Source of the DNA: Flavobacterium jumunjinense
GTDB lineage: Bacteria > Bacteroidota > Bacteroidia > Flavobacteriales > Flavobacteriaceae
Length of the DNA stretch: 64,000 bases
Assembly: GCF_021650975.2 (NCBI RefSeq)
Contig: NZ_CP091285.1
Coordinates: 3,410,001 to 3,474,000 of the forward strand
Reading direction: 5' to 3'
Shown: positions 1 through 8,289 of the stretch, piece by piece
Layout of the letters: each line of letters starts with the position of its first letter
How positions within the stretch are numbered: position 1 is the stretch's first letter
Program-made: the position numbers and the translations under genes
The notes under the pieces: model-generated
Database searches by the model: none
Seen by the model: only the letters and a program-made list of their open reading frames with translations
Told to the model about the DNA's origin: nothing

Positions 1-366
1 TCTATAATCGTTTTGAAGTTTGTAATCTTTTCTTTCAATTTCTGGTAATGTATAGTAATAGTTGAGTAAGGAAGTTCCGTTTTGAAGGAGAGTTAACATA
101 TCATCTGGATGAATTCTAGAATTGTAATATTCAGTTCCTTCGTTCTCAATTTTGTTTAAATCATATCCAAAAAGGTCATTAAAATTATAGGAATTATAAA
201 TATGCTCTTTTTTATGAAAATCAAACACAGATAAACCACTATTTTTAATAGTTGCCATTTGGTTTAAAAACGGAATTTGGTTTTCAAAAATGGAATAATC
301 TAAAAGAGATTCATCAAATATTTGTTTCTGAATGGTTTGATAATAATTATTGAAAGCTTCTTCCAT
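1..366 (-). CDS. PAS/LuxR-type transcriptional regulator, N-terminal part (cut by window edge)
   Basis: The frame is open from the ATG at 366 to base 1, giving 122 residues without a stop. The segment around LFGYDLNKIENEG and RIHPDDM looks like a PAS fold (the HPDD turn is typical). From memory, flavobacterial LuxR-type regulators begin with this kind of N-terminal region and carry a C-terminal helix-turn-helix, which would lie beyond the left edge. The DNA-binding part is therefore inferred, not seen. It could instead be a PAS protein with another output domain. The gene is transcribed away from the neighbouring membrane-protein gene on the same strand. Confidence 0.55.
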   Translation of the reverse strand, partial: MEEAFNNYYQTIQKQIFDESLLDYSIFENQIPFLNQMATIKNSGLSVFDFHKKEHIYNSYNFNDLFGYDLNKIENEGTEYYNSRIHPDDMLTLLQNGTSLLNYYYTLPEIERKDYKLQNDYR

Positions 367-401
367 TTTTTAAAATTTGTAGTATAATAACAACGTTTTT
401 A

Positions 402-974
402 TTAGGTATTTATTTCAAGTTTACCCTTTTGTTTAAAACTGAATCTAATTGAAATGATTAACCCAATTAAGCCTCCAATATAGCTAAAGTTATGCATTGA
501 ACCCACCATTATAAAACGGTCTTTATGAATAAGTTTATTTGGAAAATACCAATTAGGTGTTGAAGTAGTTAAGAATAATTTACCAAAAAGCAAACCCATT
601 AGACCAATTACAAGCGCAATTCCCGTTGTAATAAGTATTGCTTTTAAAGTTATGAATAACATTTTTTTACCATTTTCATGAATTAAACCAACTGAACCAA
701 GTAATAATCCAGTTAAGAGTCCAACCCACCAAGTTGCAATTACTCCAACTATTGTAACTCCTAATCTTGGGTTATATAACTTTAATTCAGGAGAAGATAT
801 GGTTCCTATGTCTTGACCAATATTCCAATTGTTTAAGCCAAACTGTATAAATTTGAATTTTGTATAATATTCTTCAGATATTGTAAAGGTAATTTGATCG
901 TGAATAATTCCATATATACTACTTAATAAAATAGAAATTATTACTATAATTATAAAGGCATGTGATTTTTTCAT
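402..974 (-). CDS. Four-helix membrane protein of unknown function
   Basis: 190 residues with four hydrophobic segments: about 5-23 (FIIIVIISILLSSIYG), 70-95 (IVGVIATWWVGLLTGLLLG), 105-135 (ITLKAILITTGIALVIGLMG) and 155-180. The loop after the first segment (about residues 25-70) is soluble and probably periplasmic. I do not recognise a named family. It is the last gene of a packed minus-strand unit: its ATG starts at 974, directly after the stop of the preceding gene at 975, so translational coupling is likely. A role cannot be assigned. Confidence 0.7.
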   Translation of the reverse strand: MKKSHAFIIIVIISILLSSIYGIIHDQITFTISEEYYTKFKFIQFGLNNWNIGQDIGTISSPELKLYNPRLGVTIVGVIATWWVGLLTGLLLGSVGLIHENGKKMLFITLKAILITTGIALVIGLMGLLFGKLFLTTSTPNWYFPNKLIHKDRFIMVGSMHNFSYIGGLIGLIISIRFSFKQKGKLEINT

Positions 975-2141
975 CTATAAATTACTACAAGTTTTATACT
1001 GGATTAATTCTTTGCCAAATTCCTCTTCATTACAAGCTTCAAAATCTCTTGCTATAACAAGGAAATTATCAGATTTTTTAAATGATTTTGAAAAATCATA
1101 ATGCATTAGTCGTTTGCAAACTTTCAAATAAAGATTAAATACTTGTTGATTCCATTCGTCAAAAGCATCTTCATCATTCCAACCAATTCGATTTGATATT
1201 TCACTTGTCTTTAGGTAGTCAGATTGAATTTCTAAAGGGTAGAAGTCAACATCAATAGTTTCATCTTCTGAAAAATAATGCATATCAGGAGCATTATAAT
1301 GCACAATGAGCTCTTCTTCTTTTAAATTTTCTTCAATTTCTGAAACTAATCCGATTGCAAGTGTTGGTGGAAATGGGTTTTGCATTGAATATTCAAACAA
1401 AACGCAATAAACGGGTTCGTCTATTTTTACTTTTTCTAAAATTTGATTCCCAATGTCTTCTATTAAAAAAATTTCTAAACGGGCTAAAACAGATACTATA
1501 TTTTCTTCATTATTGATAGCATTATAGATTATTCTTTCTTGTCCGTCAGAAGTTCTTTCAATAATTTGTGAAATATTATACTCTAAATCGTAACTAAATT
1601 CTCCAAAACACTGATGATTTTGATTTGGCCATTCATATTGATAGCTTTTTATTAAGTTATTTTCGCAAGTATATGTCTTTTGGGTTACTCCATATTCTGA
1701 ACATTCAATATATTCGAAAGGCATTCCATCTTTGAAGTTGAGATAGCAAATTTTAATGGCTTTTTGTTGTTCGGTGTTACGATATACAGTTGTACTTTTG
1801 TAATAATTATCGGTATATTCATAAATAGTATCATAACTAATATCTCCTCCCAAATCTAATTTTTTGAAATAGGTTTTTCGTGTTTCTAAATCAATTTTGA
1901 AGTGGTATAAATCATCTGAATCAGGGTCATAATCATCTTCACTTTCAATGAGTAATTTAGCGTCTTTTGGAATTGTTTTGTTGATTATTTCTGAAAAATA
2001 AGGTTCAATTTCATATAGATTATGTGTAGAAAGCATTGTAACTAATTTTTCATAGTTAGTTATTGTTTCTTCTAAAAGCCTAAATGTATCTGTAAGGTTG
2101 TTAAATTCTTTTTGAATTTGATTTATTAAAAGCGTATTCAT
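975..2141 (-). CDS. Unrecognised acidic cytoplasmic protein (388 aa)
   Basis: 388 residues with no signal peptide and no membrane segment. There is a strongly acidic stretch near residues 65-80 (ESEDDYDPDSDDL) and a Glu/Asp-rich C-terminal half. The middle part has alternating beta-like segments (KTYFKKLDLGGDISYDTIYEY) of the kind seen in wide-repeat or immunity-like proteins, but no catalytic motif is visible. It lies between two co-directional genes, 17 nt after the gene upstream and with no gap to the gene downstream. I do not recognise the family, and an immunity or housekeeping role would be a guess. Confidence 0.65.
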   Translation of the reverse strand: MNTLLINQIQKEFNNLTDTFRLLEETITNYEKLVTMLSTHNLYEIEPYFSEIINKTIPKDAKLLIESEDDYDPDSDDLYHFKIDLETRKTYFKKLDLGGDISYDTIYEYTDNYYKSTTVYRNTEQQKAIKICYLNFKDGMPFEYIECSEYGVTQKTYTCENNLIKSYQYEWPNQNHQCFGEFSYDLEYNISQIIERTSDGQERIIYNAINNEENIVSVLARLEIFLIEDIGNQILEKVKIDEPVYCVLFEYSMQNPFPPTLAIGLVSEIEENLKEEELIVHYNAPDMHYFSEDETIDVDFYPLEIQSDYLKTSEISNRIGWNDEDAFDEWNQQVFNLYLKVCKRLMHYDFSKSFKKSDNFLVIARDFEACNEEEFGKELIQYKTCSNL

Positions 2142-2158
2142 CTATTTTTTTGTCCGTT

Positions 2159-3709
2159 TTAAGATGTAAATGTAGGTTTTCTTTTTCGTAACTGTTCTTT
2201 TCTCTTTATCCAATATTCATTAATTGCTTCAATAGACATTGTCTGAATTTCTTCCCATTTTAATTCAGTATCTAAATAGTAATTTTCAGTTATTTCTAAC
2301 ATAAAAGCTTTTGTTTCTTGAAGAAAAGTATATAATTCTTGGTAATTACTGTCCTTATATTTTTGTAGTAATTCATCAACTTCATTTTTAATACAAAGTT
2401 CATGGAGAATTAATGTTTTGGTTAGGTGATGAATGGCTTCGTTTTCATTATTTTTATATAAAGACAAACGCATCAAATATAAATACGGTCGACTATAGAA
2501 GCCTTTCGACTCTTTTTCAACTATCGAAATAATTTCTGTAAGTTCATTAAGACTTGGTTTTTCAATATTTCCATTATATAGATAACAATATTCTAAAAAA
2601 TCGGCATAATGTGAATGTGTAGAAGGGTTTTGTTTAATAGAAGTAAGGTGAACTTCGTAAAAGTCTTTTGCTTTTTGTAAAGATTCTTCTGCTTTTAGAT
2701 TTTCTTGCTGTTGAAGGTAAATTTTCGAAATATCCTGCCAAGCCTTTGCCACATAATAAACCTCAAATGCGTTTTCATCAATGGCATCAATAACTCTTTG
2801 ATACAATTGTATTGCTTTTTCTATTAAATCAATTCTACTGTATTCTAATCCTTGATTATGAAAAAAATGTGATGCGTCTGTGGTTTCGAATCGGGTTGTT
2901 TTTTCAGGATAATAATTTAAAGATTTGTCTAACCAATAATGATATATTGTGTTAGGAAAGTTGGATAAGTCGATTTTAGACCATTTTAAATGATCTTTAA
3001 GTTCTTTAAAAGAAGCAGCAAAATAATATGGTAATTGCTTGTTGTTTTTGGTAAATGACTCTAGTTTTTCTTGAATTCTATTTTGTTCATTTTGTTGCGC
3101 GTCATTAATTTTTTCTGAAAGAAATATTTTGCTTTCATTTTGAAGATAAGGAAAATAAATTAATTGTAAATAGAAACTCCAAGCCGTAATCTGTTCTAGA
3201 TTCAATGCTAATGAATTTTCAATATGTAGTTTTGCTTTTTCCCAATAGTTAAATGCTTTTTCGTTGCTAGTTTTCAAAACCGTTTTGTAGGTAACCGCTA
3301 ATTGATAATCAATTTCGTATGCACTATTAGGCGATTTTAATTTTAAATTCTCCAATGCAAAAACTGTATTCTTGAGTATTTCTTCAATTTGAATATCCTT
3401 TTTTGCGACCAAGTGTTCTAATAAAATACTGTAAGCTGCACTTCTTGGTCGCCATAGTTTTTTGCCTAATAAAACTTCCATTTTATCAACCATTGGCAAT
3501 AAATTAAAAATACCAGTTTCTGTTAATTTTCCACAGGCATTATCATAGTTCATTTCCCAAAAAAGAGAACAATAACCTTTCTTGGCTAACTGTTTTCTCT
3601 CTTTTTTGGAAGTATATTGAGTTTTGGTTAGTTCATATAGATGATCTAATTGCGTAATATCATAATTATGAGCATATTCTTTAATCTGCTTTTTAAATGT
3701 TTTATCCAT
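2159..3709 (-). CDS. TPR-like helical repeat protein of unknown function
   Basis: 516 residues, almost entirely predicted helix with tetratricopeptide-like spacing of small and aromatic residues. Examples are AFNYWEKAKLHIENSLALN (about residue 155), DLIEKAIQLYQRVIDAIDE (about 295) and NLKAEESLQKAKDFYEVH (about 340). No signal peptide or membrane span is present, so a cytoplasmic scaffold or partner-binding role is plausible. Its ATG at 3709 abuts the stop of the lipoprotein gene at 3710, placing both in one transcript. The N-terminal 50 residues (KKERKQLAKKGYCSLFWEMNY) are basic and do not look like TPR. No named family is recognised. Confidence 0.65.
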   Translation of the reverse strand: MDKTFKKQIKEYAHNYDITQLDHLYELTKTQYTSKKERKQLAKKGYCSLFWEMNYDNACGKLTETGIFNLLPMVDKMEVLLGKKLWRPRSAAYSILLEHLVAKKDIQIEEILKNTVFALENLKLKSPNSAYEIDYQLAVTYKTVLKTSNEKAFNYWEKAKLHIENSLALNLEQITAWSFYLQLIYFPYLQNESKIFLSEKINDAQQNEQNRIQEKLESFTKNNKQLPYYFAASFKELKDHLKWSKIDLSNFPNTIYHYWLDKSLNYYPEKTTRFETTDASHFFHNQGLEYSRIDLIEKAIQLYQRVIDAIDENAFEVYYVAKAWQDISKIYLQQQENLKAEESLQKAKDFYEVHLTSIKQNPSTHSHYADFLEYCYLYNGNIEKPSLNELTEIISIVEKESKGFYSRPYLYLMRLSLYKNNENEAIHHLTKTLILHELCIKNEVDELLQKYKDSNYQELYTFLQETKAFMLEITENYYLDTELKWEEIQTMSIEAINEYWIKRKEQLRKRKPTFTS

Positions 3710-4480
3710 TTAAAACGTATTTTCTTCTTTTCCTTTTGTTACTTTTAAAACTTTTGCGGTAGATTGATTTTTATCTAGATAAATTTCTATTTCAATGGTT
3801 ACATTGGTTTCTTGATACTCTCTATAGATTTCTAAATTTAATACTCCGTCTGAATAAATTACGCTTTTTATTTCATCATACCAACCATCATGAGTGTCTA
3901 AAGTAAGATAGTTTTCTGAATAGATTTCTTTATCTTGAATAATCTTGATGTATTCGTACTTTTTATCGCGTCCATTATAGAATAGAATTGGACTTTGGTT
4001 ATCGCTACAGAATGAAAGTTCTCCCATTTCTTCATCATAAACGCCAATATTGAAGTTTTTTGTTGGAATAAACTTAAATATAGTAGAATCGATAGTATAA
4101 TTTACTGCTCGATTTTTGTTTTCTTTTTCAAATACAAACTTACCATATATCCAACCCGAAAATTTTTCGTTCTTAACCCAGATAAAATTGTGTAAATCAC
4201 ATCTTTCATTTGTCTGTTTTAAATTTATTTTTTCTTCAGAAATGCTGTCTATAGTAATAATCTCTCCATATGCATTTGTTATTTTATCAATTATATTTTT
4301 GTTGATGTCGTAGATTTTGATTGTGTCAGTTAAAATTATAGCTTCATTTTGATATTTTTTTCTTTTGAAACTTAAACTTTGTTCTGTTTGGATATGTTCA
4401 GGTGTAGGTTTGTCAATTTCTGAGTCGTCTTTACAACTCGCTAAAGTAAACACTAGTAGTAGTAGGGTAAATTTTCTCAT
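3710..4480 (-). CDS. Lipoprotein with SH3-like region
   Basis: 256 residues beginning with a lipoprotein signal peptide (MRKFTLLLLVFTLASCKDD, lipobox LASC, Cys16), so the mature protein is lipid-anchored. Residues about 60-125 (ITIDSISEEKINL ... FIWVKNEKFSGWIYGKFV) resemble a bacterial SH3 domain, with the usual W-x-K/G-W-I/V pattern at the end. The C-terminal half has short beta-strands (SVIYSDGVLNLEIYREY). It is the first gene of the four-gene minus-strand unit, and its stop touches the start of the next gene. Ligand and role are unknown. Confidence 0.65.
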   Translation of the reverse strand: MRKFTLLLLVFTLASCKDDSEIDKPTPEHIQTEQSLSFKRKKYQNEAIILTDTIKIYDINKNIIDKITNAYGEIITIDSISEEKINLKQTNERCDLHNFIWVKNEKFSGWIYGKFVFEKENKNRAVNYTIDSTIFKFIPTKNFNIGVYDEEMGELSFCSDNQSPILFYNGRDKKYEYIKIIQDKEIYSENYLTLDTHDGWYDEIKSVIYSDGVLNLEIYREYQETNVTIEIEIYLDKNQSTAKVLKVTKGKEENTF

Positions 4481-4891
4481 TTTGTTTTTAATTATTAAAT
4501 TCTAACTTTTTTTGAATTTGTAACTATTGTTTATTAAGTAGTTACAATTTTTCAATACAATAAAGCTAATTTTCTAATTTTAAATAAGAAGATAGTTGAA
4601 TATAGAATTCAATCTATTTTTTATTCTGTCTATACTGTTTTTATTAATCTCTTAAAAAAGTGATATTGTATAGATGGAATAAAGGTAATCTTTTCATTAT
4701 TTTAGTTATAGCACAACAAATATAGTAAAACCTATTATTTGTAAATAATATCGTACTGAGTATTTTACATTCAATATGTTTTTTTAGAAACTAATTTTCG
4801 TAATAATGAAGTTAAGAGTAGTGTTTTATAAAAATCGAATATACAAAAAATATATTAATAAGTTACTGATTTAGTGTAGTAATTGTTAATA

Positions 4892-5059
4892 TTAAGAAAA
4901 ATTAATATTATTTAAAAGAATCCATAATTCCGTTTGGTATGCGTTTTGAGCTTTAGTTAATTCTTCACTATTAAAATCAATTTCATTAGAATAGATGGGA
5001 ATGTGTTTCTTTAGTGTTTGTTTATGACTCAATTTTGTTTTACTAGAAATTTTAGGAAT
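4892..5059 (-). pseudogene. C-terminal remnant of a protein-coding gene
   Basis: Inside the 600-nt stretch 4481-5085 that lacks an intact gene, the minus strand has a 55-codon open stretch ending in TAA at 4892 with coding-like composition (...NEIDFNSEELTKAQNAYQTE...ILLNNINFS). It has no start codon and is preceded in frame by a stop, so it looks like the tail of a decayed gene. The rest of 4481-5085 is very AT-rich and I see nothing else in it. This could be chance. Confidence 0.3.
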
Positions 5060-5085
5060 TTAAAAAAGTTATCCAAATTAGTGAA

Positions 5086-5541
5086 CTACTTAATTTTGAT
5101 ATCATCATTCGTATTTAGAACTCCATCTTTACCTTTTGAAATTATTATATATTTAGTGCGATTGTTCTCTACTTCATAATGATATTCGTTTCCCCAAAGG
5201 TCAATAGTTATATCTTTTCTTAATGGGTTATTTCTAATAATATCGCTTAGTTTTTCAGGATATATTCCAAAAGCTTCTTTGTTTTTTTCTAAGAGGGTTT
5301 CAATTTTAGAAATTTCATCTAAAGTATCATTTTTATTAGAATAGTTATACCTGTAAAAACCTATTAAACAAAAAATAGAGGAAAGAATAAGTAATAAGAT
5401 ACCGTAAATTTTAACATTAGGATGAATCATTGTTTTCTTTGGAAGGCTATTTGCTCTTTCAAACTCTCTTCTTTTCTTTTTCTCTTTTAGAAAATCAAAA
5501 TGAAGATAATGTAATAGAAAATCAATAATAATATCTAACAT
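5086..5541 (-). CDS. Membrane-anchored protein with GspG-like C-terminal domain
   Basis: 151 residues. A basic N-terminus (KEKKKRREFERANSLPKK) is followed by one membrane helix, about 46-66 (IYGILLLILSSIFCLIGFY), and a C-terminal periplasmic domain. That domain carries the pseudopilin-like pattern D-L-W-G-N-x-Y-x-Y ... SKGKDG ... TNDDIKIK, the type II secretion GspG calcium-loop signature (usually DPWGNPY and GPDG...DDI). It lacks the type IV pilin leader, so it is probably a stand-alone relative and not an assembled pseudopilin. No secretion genes are nearby. The function is not assignable beyond fold. Confidence 0.6.
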   Translation of the reverse strand: MLDIIIDFLLHYLHFDFLKEKKKRREFERANSLPKKTMIHPNVKIYGILLLILSSIFCLIGFYRYNYSNKNDTLDEISKIETLLEKNKEAFGIYPEKLSDIIRNNPLRKDITIDLWGNEYHYEVENNRTKYIIISKGKDGVLNTNDDIKIK

Positions 5542-5597
5542 TTTTTATAGTTTATTAAAATCGAATATAGGAAAAATAAAGTAGTTGAAGTTGCTTT

Positions 5598-6047
5598 TTA
5601 TTTCTCAATTAATTTTTTCATAATTGGAATTACTAAATCCCAACCTCCTTCTGATTCTTCATACCTTTTTTTTGCATTTTCAGAATCATTGAAATCACCT
5701 TGTGTAATTGTTAATTTAGTTCCGTTTTCAAACTCAATTAATTTGTAAGTCAGAACTACATAATTTTTTGGAATATCCTTTATTCCAATATTTGGATCGA
5801 ACATTGTAAATGATACACTTTTTCCTTTTGTAATATCAGTTATTTTTCCTTTAACATAAATAACTTCTTTTCCATGTTCAGTAAATCCTTTCCAAATAAT
5901 TGAGCTTCCAACACTCCAATGGGATATTACTTCACATCCAAACATATATTGTTTCGTCATTTCAGGGTTGGTTAATAAATCCCAAATCTTTTCATTCGTA
6001 GCTTTAAAAGTGACTTCTTTTTTTATAATCATCGATTTATTCATCAT
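5598..6047 (-). CDS. SRPBCC / AHSA1-family protein
   Basis: 149 residues with the START-like AHSA1 pattern. An N-terminal strand (VTFKATNEKIWDLLTNPEMTKQY) holds the usual W-x-x-L-T-x-P and is followed by GSSIIWKG, then strands ending in LTYKLIEFENGTKLTITQGDF and a long C-terminal helix (GWDLVIPIMKKLIEK). This cavity fold binds small hydrophobic ligands, and the cellular ligand is unknown. It lies 37 nt downstream of an AraC regulator on the same strand, so it is probably co-transcribed with it. The start could also be Met2 or Met6. Confidence 0.75.
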   Translation of the reverse strand: MMNKSMIIKKEVTFKATNEKIWDLLTNPEMTKQYMFGCEVISHWSVGSSIIWKGFTEHGKEVIYVKGKITDITKGKSVSFTMFDPNIGIKDIPKNYVVLTYKLIEFENGTKLTITQGDFNDSENAKKRYEESEGGWDLVIPIMKKLIEK

Positions 6048-6084
6048 TTTTTATCTTTTAGTTAATGTACAAATTTGATGAGTT

Positions 6085-6987
6085 TTAACCTTTTTGAATT
6101 GCAAAATCGGAATTATTTCTAATACTATCGGGAGAAGTACCAAATTCTTTTTTAAATGCATTAGAAAAATACTGAGGAGAGCTATAGCCTGTTTCATAAG
6201 CAATTTCTTTAGCAGATTTATCAGTTTCTAAAAGAAGTTTTTTTGCTAAATTCATTCTGTTTTTATGAATATATCCGAAAATAGTTGTTCCAAATAATTC
6301 TTTAAATCCTTTTTTTAGCTTGAATTCGTTTAAACTAATTTGTTTAGATAATGCCACAATTGTTGGTGGATTATCAATTTTTAATGTCAAAATTTCTTTT
6401 GCTTCAAATAATTTCTGTTTGTCTAAGTTTGATTTAATGAAATGAGTTTGATTCTTATTATTGTAAAGTTCTGCTTGTAAAACAAGTAACTCAATACTTT
6501 TAGAAAGTAAAAAAAGATTCTTTAATTCATTGGTATAGGAACAGTTAATTATTTCATTTATTACATATTGAATTTTAAAATTATTAGGCATCCATTGATC
6601 AGATAGGATTGCACTTTCTTTATTTAATATTTTTTCAGAAAAGCGTTTTAAAGAATCTGTGCCATTTTGAGCAATAGTGATAAAATATTCGGTAGAGAAA
6701 TTAATACCAAAAGTTTCAATACGTTTACTTTTATTAGAAATTTCCATTTCAATACCGTCGGAGTATATAATATTATTGTGATGACCAGTGAAAGTGAATT
6801 CAGAATTCAATTGTTTGCATCTGAAATTATAATCACCATTTAGACCAAAATGTAACCGTACTAATTCTTTATCATTTTTGAATACTTTTTTCTCGAATGC
6901 ACTATAATCAATAGTATTATGTGAAATTACAATATTTTCTAATTGCCAACTCTTATTATTTATTGTAGTATCGTGTCTATTTTTCAT
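6085..6987 (-). CDS. AraC-family transcriptional regulator
   Basis: 300 residues. The C-terminal about 100 residues hold the two AraC helix-turn-helix motifs: PPTIVALSKQISLNEFKLKKGFKELFG (first) and DKSAKEIAYETGYSSPQYFSNAFKKEFGTSPDSIR (second, with the conserved GYSSPQYFS...FKKEFG...P pattern). The N-terminal 190 residues would be the sensing region (AraC_binding-like) and carry no clear ligand motif. The SRPBCC gene lies directly downstream and is the obvious candidate target or partner, inferred from position only. Confidence 0.85.
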   Translation of the reverse strand: MKNRHDTTINNKSWQLENIVISHNTIDYSAFEKKVFKNDKELVRLHFGLNGDYNFRCKQLNSEFTFTGHHNNIIYSDGIEMEISNKSKRIETFGINFSTEYFITIAQNGTDSLKRFSEKILNKESAILSDQWMPNNFKIQYVINEIINCSYTNELKNLFLLSKSIELLVLQAELYNNKNQTHFIKSNLDKQKLFEAKEILTLKIDNPPTIVALSKQISLNEFKLKKGFKELFGTTIFGYIHKNRMNLAKKLLLETDKSAKEIAYETGYSSPQYFSNAFKKEFGTSPDSIRNNSDFAIQKG

Positions 6988-7207
6988 TTATCACTTTACA
7001 TTGATATTCGTTTCTTAAAAAGAACAATTAATGTTGTACATTAATGAGTATCGGTTTTTATTGTATCAAATATACATAAAATAGCTAGTAATTTAAATGA
7101 ATAGTTTATCAGCATTAAAGCCATATCATTTTCTTAAATATTTATAAAACTGATATTATTATATCTTTTTTTGATTGAGAAAGGAAACAAGCGTGTATCA
7201 ATTTTTG

Positions 7208-7215
7208 TATTTTTG
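7208..7215 (+). promoter_or_regulatory. Candidate -7 box for yaaA
   Basis: TATTTTTG matches the flavobacterial -7 consensus TAnnTTTG and lies 20 nt before the yaaA ATG. No TTG is found at the usual 17-23 nt upstream; the nearest (7175-7177) is 30 nt away, so the promoter assignment rests on the -7 box alone. Confidence 0.35.
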
Positions 7216-7235
7216 AAAAATAGAATTAATTATAT

Positions 7236-7994
7236 ATGAAAATTGTTATCTCTCCTGCAAAATCTTTAGATTTTGAATCAAAATTGCCAACTACTCGTTA
7301 TACACAATCCGATTTTTTATCCCAATCGGAAACAATACATAAAACGCTTAAAAAACTGCAACCAAAAGACTTAATGAGTTTGATGTCTATTTCTGAAAAA
7401 TTGGCCGATTTGAATTGGCAACGCAATCAAGACTGGAAAACTCCTTTTACTCCAGAGAATGCACGAGCTGCTGTTTATGCATTCAATGGTGATGTGTATA
7501 CGGGTTTAGATGCTTATACTCTTCCTGTTGAAAAATTAGATGTTTTACAAGATAAATTAAGAATACTTTCGGGTTTATATGGTTTGTTGAAACCTTTAGA
7601 TTTAATGCAACCGTATCGTTTAGAAATGGGTACATCTTTGGCAATTGGAACAAAGAAAAATTTATATGAATTTTGGAAAAAAACAATCACAGCAACTATT
7701 AATGATGAGTTGTCTGATGAGGAATTGTTTATAAATTTAGCGAGTAATGAATATTTTAGTGCTGTTGATACTAAAACATTGAAAGTACCAGTAATTACTC
7801 CAGAATTTAAAGATTATAAAGACGGAAAGTTGAAAATTATTAGTTTTTTTGCTAAAAAAGCGAGAGGAATGATGGTGCGCTATATTATTGATACTAACGC
7901 AGAAACTATTGATGATTTAAAACAATTTAACTATGAAGACTATGCTTTTGATGCTTCACTTTCAAAAGGAAATACGTTAGTTTTTACAAGATAG
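7236..7994 (+). CDS. yaaA: YaaA family peroxide-stress protein (DUF328)
   Basis: 252 residues, the usual length for the family. It begins with the family hallmark MKIVISPAKSLDFES and carries the conserved blocks AVYAFNGDVYTGL (about 80), LSGLYGLLKPLDLMQPYRLEMGT (about 112) and the C-terminal FFAKKARGMMVRYII. In E. coli YaaA lowers intracellular free iron during peroxide stress and binds DNA; the role here is inferred by homology. It stands alone with a strong terminator behind it and a small membrane-protein gene converging on it. Confidence 0.9.
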   Translation: MKIVISPAKSLDFESKLPTTRYTQSDFLSQSETIHKTLKKLQPKDLMSLMSISEKLADLNWQRNQDWKTPFTPENARAAVYAFNGDVYTGLDAYTLPVEKLDVLQDKLRILSGLYGLLKPLDLMQPYRLEMGTSLAIGTKKNLYEFWKKTITATINDELSDEELFINLASNEYFSAVDTKTLKVPVITPEFKDYKDGKLKIISFFAKKARGMMVRYIIDTNAETIDDLKQFNYEDYAFDASLSKGNTLVFTR

Positions 7995-8010
7995 TTTTTG
8001 AATTATAATA

Positions 8011-8054
8011 AACTAATTATGGTAGCTGCGTTTATTCGGTTACCATAATTAGTT
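8011..8054. terminator. Bidirectional terminator between yaaA and the small membrane gene
   Basis: A perfect 14-bp inverted repeat (AACTAATTATGGTA at 8011-8024 and TACCATAATTAGTT at 8041-8054) is followed by T-runs on the plus strand (8053-8059) and lies between convergent genes. It also covers the region just past the stop of the minus-strand gene. Confidence 0.8.
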
Positions 8055-8057
8055 TTT

Positions 8058-8288
8058 TTATGCTTTATATTTCATGTAGGTATGATAGAATAATAGAAAG
8101 CAAATTATTCCGATTAATATAGGAATTAATGTATGTAGTGTTTTTTTTAAAAGACTAACTTTAGAAGTCCAAATGATATTTATACCCAGTATTACTGGAC
8201 TAATAGTAATTATCCAAAACCAAGGATTCATAGAAACTATTGCCCGTATAGTTAAAACAATAGTTCCTATTCTTAATTTAGAATTCAT
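8058..8288 (-). CDS. Small two-helix membrane protein, unknown
   Basis: 76 residues with hydrophobic segments about 18-38 (MNPWFWIITISPVILGINII) and 50-70 (LIPILIGIICFLLFYHTYM). It lies 1 nt downstream of uvrA on the same strand, so the two would share a transcript, and it ends in the terminator at 8011-8054. It has no recognised family and no motif. It is accepted as a gene because of its tight placement and membrane-protein character. Confidence 0.5.
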   Translation of the reverse strand: MNSKLRIGTIVLTIRAIVSMNPWFWIITISPVILGINIIWTSKVSLLKKTLHTLIPILIGIICFLLFYHTYMKYKA

Positions 8289-8289
8289 A

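Noticed and set aside
4116..4313. 65-codon plus-strand frame opposite the SH3-like lipoprotein gene
   Set aside because: Shadow of the minus-strand gene, with no neighbours in the same direction.
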